DNA from: Paenibacillus pini JCM 16418
GTDB taxonomy: Bacteria; Bacillota; Bacilli; Paenibacillales; Paenibacillaceae
Length of the DNA stretch: 64,000 nt
Reading direction: 5' to 3'
NCBI RefSeq assembly: GCF_000576305.1
Contig: NZ_BAVZ01000002.1
Coordinates: forward strand, 463,042 to 527,041
In this document: positions 57,229 to 64,000 of the stretch, in pieces
How positions within the stretch are numbered: position 1 is the stretch's first letter
How the letters are laid out: each line of letters opens with the position of its first letter
Made by a program: the position numbers and the translations under genes
Notes under the pieces: generated by a model
Told to the model about the DNA's origin: nothing
Databases searched by the model: none
What the model saw: the letters and a program-made list of their open reading frames with translations, nothing else

Positions 57229-57981
57229 ATGCTATCTCTGGCGCAGGAAGATTGCCATGAACATATTATTGAGCTAGAAAATATCTCGTTCTCATATCGG
57301 GATCAACAAGTGATATCAGATCTTAACTTTGCTGCCAAGGAGCGAGATTTTGTTGGAGTTATTGGCTCGAATGGAGCGGGTAAGACAACATTATTACGGA
57401 TGATTGTTGGATTGTTGCCTGTCGAGAATGGAGATATTCGTTTGTTTGGACAATCTATTCGGAAGTTTAAGGACTGGGAACGTATCGGTTATGTTCCACA
57501 GAAGAACACGTTCAATCCACTCTTTCCAGCAACGGTTAGAGAGGTTGTCTTATCTGGTCTGTACAATAACAAAAATTTGTTCCGTCGTGTTAGTAAGAGC
57601 CAACAGAGGCAGTGTGACGATGCATTAGAAGTCATGCGTATCCAGGAAATTGCGAATAAGCGTATAGGTGAACTATCGGGTGGACAGCAGCAGCGTGCTT
57701 TCTTGGCCAGAGCACTTATTAATCATCCAGATCTGCTAATTCTGGATGAACCCACCGTGGGGATTGATGCAGAAACTCAAGCTGGATTCTTCGAACTGAT
57801 AACGCATATGCATGCACATCATCATATGACGTTCCTTATGGTTTCCCATGATATGGACATGATCGAAGGGTATCTTGGAAAGACTCCGAAGCAAAAAAAC
57901 GGTAAAATTCAGTTTTATGTCAGACATTCGCATGAGATTCAGAACTGCGAGGAGCAAAATTTACAGCATTCTCTTACCTGA
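57229..57981 (+). CDS. znuC: Zinc ABC transporter ATP-binding protein
   Basis: The 250-residue ATPase has Walker A GSNGAGKTTLL, the signature LSGGQQQRAFLARAL, Walker B LLILDEPTVGID and the switch His in MVSHDMDMI. The C-terminal tail (about 225-250) is His/Glu rich. AAAGGGCGG precedes the ATG at 57229. It follows znuA by 31 bp and precedes znuB. Confidence 0.93.
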   Translation: MLSLAQEDCHEHIIELENISFSYRDQQVISDLNFAAKERDFVGVIGSNGAGKTTLLRMIVGLLPVENGDIRLFGQSIRKFKDWERIGYVPQKNTFNPLFPATVREVVLSGLYNNKNLFRRVSKSQQRQCDDALEVMRIQEIANKRIGELSGGQQQRAFLARALINHPDLLILDEPTVGIDAETQAGFFELITHMHAHHHMTFLMVSHDMDMIEGYLGKTPKQKNGKIQFYVRHSHEIQNCEEQNLQHSLT

Positions 57982-58020
57982 TTTAAGCCTAGGAGGGCGT
58001 ATCCGAAGGAGTCGTTATTA

Positions 58021-58830
58021 TTGATAGTTGATATATTGTTTTCTGATTTTTTTGGAAGAGCTCTTGCCGGTGGGGTGTTAATAGGTATTACAGCTCCATT
58101 AATCGGTATTTTCTTGGTGTTACGTCGGTTATCCATGATCGGCGACACGCTGGCGCATGTTACGATCGCGGGTGTAGCTCTTGGTTTCTTAATTAATTTG
58201 TATCCCCTTGCAGCTGGACTTGTATTCGCTGTACTTGCATCATTCGCTATTGAGAAGCTACGTAAGGCTTATAAAAGCTATGCAGAGTTATCAATTGCGA
58301 TTATTATGTCAGGTGGCGTGGCGCTTGCCTCTTTGTTTTTCACCTTAGGTATGGGGTACAATACGGATGTTATGAGCTATCTGTTCGGTAGTATTTACAC
58401 ACTAGATTCAACAGACCTCATGGTTGTAGGTGGGGTTACAGTCGTCGTGATTGTTGTTATCAGCCTGTTTTTTAAAGAATTCTTCTTACTTAGCTTTGAG
58501 GAAGATGCAGCGAGTGTTAGTGGTCTTCCTGTACGTATGCTGAACATGTTATTAACTGTATTAACTGCGCTTGTAATAAGTACGGCGATTAAGATTGTTG
58601 GTGCTTTGCTTGTTTCTGCTCTCTTAACGATACCCGTTGCTATCAGCCTGTTGATTGCCCGAAGCTTTAAGTCATCGGTTATTTTCGCTGTAGTTATTTC
58701 AGAAATTGCAGTAGTCATCGGACTTGTGATCGCTGGGATCTGGAATTTGGCGCCAGGTGCAACGATTGTCTTACTACTGATTGCGATGCTAATATTGACT
58801 ATGGTCGGTAAAAGAAAGTTTTCATCATAA
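58021..58830 (+). CDS. znuB: Zinc ABC transporter permease
   Basis: The 269-residue ABC-3 family permease has seven to eight helices, with GRALAGGVLIGITAPLIGIFLVLRRLSMIGDTLAH and VSALLTIPVAISLLIARSF. A TTG start at 58021 has GAAGGAG upstream. It completes the znuACB operon. Confidence 0.93.
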   Translation: MIVDILFSDFFGRALAGGVLIGITAPLIGIFLVLRRLSMIGDTLAHVTIAGVALGFLINLYPLAAGLVFAVLASFAIEKLRKAYKSYAELSIAIIMSGGVALASLFFTLGMGYNTDVMSYLFGSIYTLDSTDLMVVGGVTVVVIVVISLFFKEFFLLSFEEDAASVSGLPVRMLNMLLTVLTALVISTAIKIVGALLVSALLTIPVAISLLIARSFKSSVIFAVVISEIAVVIGLVIAGIWNLAPGATIVLLLIAMLILTMVGKRKFSS

Positions 58831-58851
58831 ACAAGGGAGGGTTACTTTAGT

Positions 58852-59556
58852 ATGACGATTTGGATTGCCTTTTTTGCGGGATTGGCTTCCTTTATATCTC
58901 CTTGTTGTTTACCTTTATATCCTTCCTATTTGTCATATATAACAGGAATGTCGGTACAACAGTTAAAAACCGAGCAGAATAAAAAGGAAGTCCGTTTCCG
59001 GACGATGACACATACACTTGCGTTTATTTTGGGATTTTCTGTTGTGTTCTACACCTTGGGCGTCGGAGCAGGTTATTTTGGAGATATTTTCAATAGTAAT
59101 CGAAAATTAATCAGTCAATTATCCGCTATTTTAATTATGCTAATGGGGCTTTTTTTACTCGGAATTATTCAACCAAAGTTTATGATGCGTGAATTCAAAA
59201 TGGATATGAAGTTTAAGCCAGCAGGATATATTGGTTCTTTTATTTTTGGTATCGGATTTTCAGCAGGTTGGTCTCCTTGTGTGGGTCCGATTCTTGCTGC
59301 CATTATTGCTCTTGCAACAAGCCAGCCAGGAACATGGTTTGCCTTAATTACTGCGTATACGTTAGGTTTTGCGATACCTTTTTTTGTACTGGCTTTCTTT
59401 ATAGGTTCTACCAAATGGATCGTAAAATACTCCGGCCTTATGATGAAAATAGGCGGAGTACTCATGATATTTATGGGTATTTTGTTATTTACAAATCAGA
59501 TGACCAAAATTACGATTTGGCTGCAAGCAATTACGCCAGATTGGCTTAAATTTTAA
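58852..59556 (+). CDS. ccdA: Cytochrome c biogenesis protein CcdA
   Basis: The 234-residue six-helix thiol transporter has the two redox cysteines in SFISPCCLPLYPSYL and GWSPCVGPILAA. It passes electrons from thioredoxin to extracytoplasmic thiol proteins, used for cytochrome c maturation and in sporulation. It follows znuB by 21 bp and may be co-transcribed. Its stop codon overlaps the convergent splB stop. Confidence 0.93.
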   Translation: MTIWIAFFAGLASFISPCCLPLYPSYLSYITGMSVQQLKTEQNKKEVRFRTMTHTLAFILGFSVVFYTLGVGAGYFGDIFNSNRKLISQLSAILIMLMGLFLLGIIQPKFMMREFKMDMKFKPAGYIGSFIFGIGFSAGWSPCVGPILAAIIALATSQPGTWFALITAYTLGFAIPFFVLAFFIGSTKWIVKYSGLMMKIGGVLMIFMGILLFTNQMTKITIWLQAITPDWLKF

Positions 59557-60621
59557 GTGAAGTAATCAATCTTTGCTTGTGGGAAATATTCGAAAATTCG
59601 TTCAGTGATAAACTCACGCAAAGCTCTTTGCTGATCGTCGGGATATACATATTTGTACTGACCCCACCGCCCCCACTTGGTTTTACGTTTAGCGATATCC
59701 ATTTCCAGTTTGGATTTAGGATATCGTTCTTCAATGACTCGTTTGGAGGTTTTCGTAAAACGATGCTGAATGAGTTCAAATGTTAAATCACTTGTGGCAT
59801 CTTGAGGTAAAGTATCAGCTAACCGTTTAAGCAGGTCGGCATATCCTTCCTCCCAGCTTCATACCAAATGATAGGGGCAATGATGAATCCAAGGGGATAA
59901 CCGGCATGAGCAACCTTGCCAGCGGCTTCAATACGTTCTTCAAAATGTGAAGTGGATGGTTCAAATTGTCTTATCACATAATCAGAATTAATGCTAAAGC
60001 GAATTCTGGTGTGACCATTATGTTGAAGTTTTAAGAATGGGTCGACATGATGAAATTTCGTCACAAACCTTAGTCTGCCGAATTCCTCACCTGCCATAAA
60101 AGTAATCAGATCACTCAGCGAGTTCGTAATGTGTTCAAGTCCAACTGGGTCTGATGTACAAGCTGCTTCAAAACGAGTAATTTCAGGCGCGCGTTCTTCG
60201 ATATATTGCTTAGCTGCTTGAATAATATCATCCGTGTTTACGTATACCCTAACATAAGGTTTTGCACCAAGTGTGGTTTGTAAATAGCAGTAGTGACAAT
60301 GTCCCATGCAGCCGGTAGAAATCGGTATGGCGTATTCGGCTGACGGTTTGGATTGGTCAAATTCCAATGTTTTGCGTACACCAACACAAGTGTTCGTTTG
60401 GCATTACGATATTTTTCTTGGTCCGTATCGCCTGGTAAATTGGTTATACGGTTGTGGGAACTAGTCATGCGGTATGGAATATCTTGGGATTTCACCCATT
60501 CCATAATTTTTGCACCCTTCGGGTATTCAAGTGCACCTGGTTCGAAATACACTAGATCGGGCACAAAAGGTTTGGTTGGTCTTAGTTTTTTGCGTGGTCG
60601 TTCCTGAACAACTGTACCCAT
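59553..60621 (-). pseudogene. splB: Spore photoproduct lyase, two one-base frameshifts
   Basis: SplB is a radical SAM enzyme that reverses spore photoproduct in germinating spores. Frame one gives PFVPDLVYFEPGALEYPKG to NAKRTLV. After a shift near 60381-60388 the protein continues as VRKTLEFDQSKPSAEYAIP with the cluster motif STGCMGHCHYCYLQT. A second shift near 59853-59858 is needed after APIIWYE to reach the end LPQDATSDLTFELIQHRF...IDYFT. Adding one base at each place gives about 356 residues, close to the known length. Sequence before and after each break is highly conserved. Confidence 0.92.
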
Positions 60622-60838
60622 ATTCCATCACTTCTCCCTTCCTCGCCGTACTGTGAAGTATTATGTGAGTTTTTAGGAGTATACAGTCGTGGCAATTATT
60701 GAACAAAGGAGTAGGAACCGGCAGGACTTGCCAAGTTGTCTCAGAAACATGTATCATTACAAGAGCAGGTAATCGGTAAGAACTACACATATGTTATGTA
60801 ATACGTGCATGTGTTGAAAAAAGAAATGAGGGAAGAAC

Positions 60839-61263
60839 ATGCCAACGCCCAGCATGGAGGATTATTTGGAGCGCATCTACAAACTGATTGACGAGAAGGG
60901 CTATGCGCGCGTTTCGGACATCGCCGAAGGCTTGGAGGTTCATCCATCCTCTGTCACCAAAATGATCCAGAAACTGGACAAGGACGATTATCTCATTTAT
61001 GAGAAGTATCGCGGACTTGTTCTGACAAGCAAAGGCAAGAAAATGGGCAAACGCCTAGTTGACCGTCATCAGCTTCTAGAAGAGTTTTTGGCGATGATTG
61101 GCGTTCAAGAGCAATATATTTATAACGATGTTGAAGGAATCGAACATCATTTAAGTTGGGATTCTATAACCCGTATTGAGACGCTCGTTGAATATTTTCG
61201 ACGGGATGGGCAGCGTCTTCAAGACTTGTGGATATTCACAATGAAATGGTCAGTGATTCCTAA
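60839..61263 (+). pseudogene. mntR: Manganese-dependent regulator MntR, one-base frameshift near the end
   Basis: MntR represses manganese uptake. The N-terminal HTH ([31 protein letters not shown]) and metal ligands (MEDYLERIY with Asp8 and Glu11; [23 protein letters not shown]) are conserved. The frame is correct to QRLQDLW; adding one G at 61229-61231 gives [10 protein letters not shown] and a stop at 61261-61263, the normal 141-142 residues. Without it the tail runs on to 61324 with unrelated residues. Most of the functional protein is present either way. Confidence 0.9.
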
Positions 61264-61266
61264 CTC

Positions 61267-61302
61267 AGGCATCTGTCCCTCCCTCAGAGACAGGTGCCTT
61301 TT
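61267..61302 (+). terminator. Terminator after mntR
   Basis: AGGCATCTGTC pairs with GACAGGTGCCT (one mismatch), followed by TTTT. It lies beyond the frame-corrected mntR stop, which supports that stop as the true one. Confidence 0.82.
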
Positions 61303-61342
61303 CGTTTACCCGCTAATCTATTAATCTTGGAGGAATTAAGTA

Positions 61343-62956
61343 ATGAAGTTTTGGAAGTTTCAACGTTGGATGATTCTGGCACTTATTTTCGTTATTATTT
61401 TCCCAGTTACCAGTCGGTCTGTTCAAGCAGAAACTTCAAAGAACAACATTAGTATTTATTTGGATGATGTGCAGTTAGTGAGTGATGTTCCTCCCTATAT
61501 TATGCCCAAAATAAACGTCACCATGGTTCCGCTTCGTGTGATCAGTGAAGGTTTGGGTGCATCCGTGAGATGGACACAGTCTACGAGAACCGTAGCGATT
61601 GATAAGGATGGCGCAAGCTTAACTTTAACCAACGGTAAAACAACTGCTCTAGTCAATGGAACATCAATTAAACTGGATGCTTCCGTACAAATTAAAAACG
61701 GGCGCGTGATGGTACCGCTACGCTTTGTAGGTGAACAGCTTGGCTTGGAGGTTATCTGGAATCAGACCGCTAAAAGCATTCATTTGACATCTGGATATTA
61801 CATACCTAATCCGCCATCTATTCCCGGGGACACAGGGAACGGTGGAGGCACAAATAATGCCTCTCAGCTTCGCGGAGCATGGATATCCAGCGTCTTTAAT
61901 CTGGATTGGCCTTCCGTGAAATCATACGGTAAAGCTGAACAACAAAAGCAGGAATTTGTCGCATTACTAGATAAGCTGCAGGCTGCTGGAATGAACGCCG
62001 TCTTTGTACAGGTTCGCCCCGCAGGTGATGCGCTCTATCCATCAAGCTTAGTACCTTGGTCTAAGGTTCTGACAGGTGTACAAGGAAATGACCCAGGATA
62101 CGATCCACTGCAGTTTATGGTTCAGGAGGCACATCAGCGTAACATGCAGTTCCATGCTTGGTTTAATCCGTTCCGTGCAAATACAGACACGGTTACATCC
62201 AAACTTGCACCTAATCATGTCGCAATCCAGCATCCAGATTGGATCGTGAAAGCGAATAATCAGATGATTATTAATCCGGGCATTCCAGAAGCAAGACAGC
62301 ATATTATTGATGTGATTATGGAAGTGGTTAATCACTATGGAATTGATGGAGTCCATTTGGATGATTACTTCTATCCATCAGGTGGTACGTTCAGTGATGA
62401 TGCAACATTCGCAGCATATAATACGAAAGGACTGTCCAAAGCAAATTGGCGCCGGGATAATATTAACCAGTTTGTACAGCAGTTAGGCCAGTCCATCCAT
62501 TCGTCTAAACCATCTGTCCAATTTGGCATTAGTCCATTTGGTGTATGGCGTAATAAATCTACAGACTCGACAGGTTCCGATACAAAAGCAGGCGTGACTG
62601 CTTACGATTCGATGTATGCGGATGTTAGAACATGGATTCAGCAGCGCTGGATTGATTATGTAGCTCCGCAGATCTATTGGAGTATGTCATTTAAAGTAGC
62701 TCAGTACGATAAGCTGGTAGATTGGTGGTCGTCTGAAGTACGTGGGACAGGTGTAGGCTTATATATTGGTCATGCACCATATAAACTAGGTACAAGTGAA
62801 GCTGGCTGGCAGAGTGCGCAGGAAATCATTGATCAACTGAATTACAATGCGACGTCAGCTGAAGTGAAGGGAAGTATCTTCTTCAGTGCAAAGGATTTGT
62901 TAAAAAATCCACTGGGTCTCCTCCCAATGCTATCGGCTTATTATCAAAATAAATAG
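61343..62956 (+). CDS. Secreted GHL10-type glycosidase with copper-amine-oxidase-like N-terminal domain
   Basis: The 537-residue protein has a signal peptide (about 1-29, VQA-ET), two copper amine oxidase N-like repeats (VTMVPLRVISEGLGASVRW; VMVPLRFVGEQLGLEVIW), a Gly/Pro/Asn linker and a glycosyl-hydrolase-like family 10 (DUF187) domain from about 175 (LRGAWISSVFNLDWPS, FHAWFNPFRAN, GIDGVHLDDYFYP, YVAPQIYWS). Related enzymes are implicated in cell-wall glycan processing. LDDYFYP is a likely catalytic segment. TTGGAGG precedes the ATG. Confidence 0.9.
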   Translation: MKFWKFQRWMILALIFVIIFPVTSRSVQAETSKNNISIYLDDVQLVSDVPPYIMPKINVTMVPLRVISEGLGASVRWTQSTRTVAIDKDGASLTLTNGKTTALVNGTSIKLDASVQIKNGRVMVPLRFVGEQLGLEVIWNQTAKSIHLTSGYYIPNPPSIPGDTGNGGGTNNASQLRGAWISSVFNLDWPSVKSYGKAEQQKQEFVALLDKLQAAGMNAVFVQVRPAGDALYPSSLVPWSKVLTGVQGNDPGYDPLQFMVQEAHQRNMQFHAWFNPFRANTDTVTSKLAPNHVAIQHPDWIVKANNQMIINPGIPEARQHIIDVIMEVVNHYGIDGVHLDDYFYPSGGTFSDDATFAAYNTKGLSKANWRRDNINQFVQQLGQSIHSSKPSVQFGISPFGVWRNKSTDSTGSDTKAGVTAYDSMYADVRTWIQQRWIDYVAPQIYWSMSFKVAQYDKLVDWWSSEVRGTGVGLYIGHAPYKLGTSEAGWQSAQEIIDQLNYNATSAEVKGSIFFSAKDLLKNPLGLLPMLSAYYQNK

Positions 62957-62992
62957 TACAAGGGAGTAATAGCATCCCTTTGTCATGAATAT

Positions 62993-63035
62993 ACCCCCGT
63001 TCTCATACATTATTGTGGATGAGAACGGGGGTTTT
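62993..63035 (+). terminator. Terminator hairpin overlapping the next ribosome binding site
   Basis: ACCCCCGTTCTCAT and ATGAGAACGGGGGT form a perfect 14-bp stem with a 12-base loop and TTTTG. The GGGGG of the right arm is also the only ribosome-binding-like sequence before the patatin ATG at 63039. Confidence 0.8.
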
Positions 63036-63038
63036 GTG

Positions 63039-63968
63039 ATGATCATCAACGCAGTTTTCGAAGGTGGTGGAGTCAAGGGGATTTCGCTTGCAGGTGCCGT
63101 TAAATCAGCAGAGGATGCGGGCATTATTTTTAACCGTGTTGCAGGGACTTCTTCGGGCTCCATTGTGGCAGCCTTACTGGCTGCCGGCTATACAGCTGAT
63201 GAAATGAGTGAAATTGTGCGGATGACACCGTTCGCATCTTTTTTAAAGCGTGCACCTATATTTAATATGAAGCTGATCGGACCTGCCTTGCGTGTCATGA
63301 TCAAGAAGGGTCTATATTCGGGTGAAGCGCTGGAATACTGGATTCATAATATTCTTAAAGCGAAGGGTGTAACCACGTTTGCTGACTTACCTGAAGGCAA
63401 GCTACTCATTATTGCATCGGATATTACGAATGGTAAAATTCTAGTTCTGCCGGATGATCTAGTGAAGCTGGGTATTAATCCGGCTAAGTTTGAAGTTTCC
63501 AAGGCGATAAGAATGAGTACGAGTATCCCTTATTTCTTCGATCCCGTTATTCTTAGGATGACGGGGGAAGTTGTGAGGGGAAAGCCATTTGTAGATCAGT
63601 TTGTCTATATTGTTGATGGTGGCTTACTTAGTAATTTCCCACTGTGGCTGTTTGGAGATGTACCGAATTCTATATTAGAATCACCGCCCATACCTACACT
63701 CGGCTTCCAAATGGTTGGAAGAGCTACGGGCAAACCACATGTAATTCGAGGACCCATAACAATGTTACAGGCTATGTTTGAAACGATGCTTTCTGCACAT
63801 GATGAACGCTATATTGAGCAGGAGAAACGATTTAGAACGATCAAAATCCCAACAATGGGTGTAGGGACAACACAGTTTCATATCACTCCAGAGCAGAGTA
63901 AGGTTCTCTATGATTCGGGTGTGCAAGCAGGCACTAAATTTTTTGGATCTTGGACTAACGATACGTGA
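63039..63968 (+). CDS. Patatin-like phospholipase
   Basis: The 309-residue patatin-family acyl hydrolase has an oxyanion loop GGGVKGISLAGA, the nucleophile serine in GTSSGS and the catalytic Asp in IVDGGLLSNFP. It is cytoplasmic by sequence. The ATG at 63039 is preferred over upstream starts, which would lie inside the terminator hairpin and add non-family residues. It is the last gene in the window; an A-tract at 63981 suggests a terminator starts near the edge. Confidence 0.9.
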   Translation: MIINAVFEGGGVKGISLAGAVKSAEDAGIIFNRVAGTSSGSIVAALLAAGYTADEMSEIVRMTPFASFLKRAPIFNMKLIGPALRVMIKKGLYSGEALEYWIHNILKAKGVTTFADLPEGKLLIIASDITNGKILVLPDDLVKLGINPAKFEVSKAIRMSTSIPYFFDPVILRMTGEVVRGKPFVDQFVYIVDGGLLSNFPLWLFGDVPNSILESPPIPTLGFQMVGRATGKPHVIRGPITMLQAMFETMLSAHDERYIEQEKRFRTIKIPTMGVGTTQFHITPEQSKVLYDSGVQAGTKFFGSWTNDT

Positions 63969-64000
63969 TCATAGGTCATAAAAAAGCATCTACCTCCCCT

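Noticed and set aside
58395..58718. 107-codon antisense frame inside znuB
   Set aside because: It is a shadow of the permease codons, low in complexity, with no promoter or ribosome binding site.
60839..61030. Higher GC in the 5' part of mntR as a sign of horizontal transfer
   Set aside because: The segment encodes the most conserved part of a core regulator and the neighbouring genes look native, so constraint explains it better.

Overview
The window looks like a chromosomal segment of a Paenibacillus-like, spore-forming Firmicute. The evidence is the low-to-moderate GC content, strong AGGAGG ribosome binding sites, a SpoVIF-type sporulation gene, spore photoproduct lyase, copper-amine-oxidase-like N-terminal repeats on surface proteins, T-box and yybP-ykoY leaders, and an Fnr with C-terminal cysteines. 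I saw no rRNA, tRNA, CRISPR array, prophage or insertion sequence.

Layout. 1-2.8 kb: 3' end of recG, a sporulation gene, and an SOS-type UvrX/YolD pair. 2.8-11.7 kb: a long upstream region, then six co-directional genes that look like a synthase-dependent exopolysaccharide operon (secreted glycosidase-like protein, HEAT protein, membrane GT2, pseudo-response regulator, UDP-sugar dehydrogenase, second TIM-barrel-like protein). 11.7-20.9 kb: an SOS-box-preceded unknown gene, a Crp-like regulator, flavohaemoglobin, a YitT membrane protein behind what looks like an erm-style translational attenuator, amj, msrAB, a TVP38 protein, a Mn riboswitch with terC, and an oxidoreductase. 21-26.7 kb: an AraC regulator divergent from a five-gene oxidoreductase/isomerase/ThuA operon. 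26.9-31.6 kb: HxlR regulator, two poorly known proteins, an IF-3 paralogue, a PDZ-Lon protease, and a paralogue of the TIM-barrel protein. 32-39.1 kb: fnr, adhE, pflB and pflA with several Fnr boxes (anaerobic fermentation). 39.3-46.8 kb: sugar ABC transporter, two-component system and NagZ-type GH3 glycosidase. 47-49.4 kb: a large surface protein. 49.5-52.8 kb: divergent Fur-box-controlled siderophore uptake genes. 52.9-59.6 kb: zur, yidD, T-box-metG, znuACB and ccdA. 59.6-64 kb: spore photoproduct lyase, mntR, a GHL10-type surface glycosidase and a patatin-like lipase.

Regulatory logic is unusually readable here. Fnr boxes sit at hmp, adhE and pflB; LexA boxes at the UvrX-type gene and at an unknown gene; Fur boxes at siderophore uptake; a Zur box at znuA; a Mn riboswitch at terC; and a T-box at metG.

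A caution on quality: seven genes carry a total of eight single-base indels (spoVIF, uvrX-like, ylbL-like, the siderophore permease at 50.6 kb, znuA, splB twice, mntR). Most look like loss of one G or C in a short run. The products on both sides of each break are well conserved, so sequencing or assembly error is at least as likely as true gene decay.
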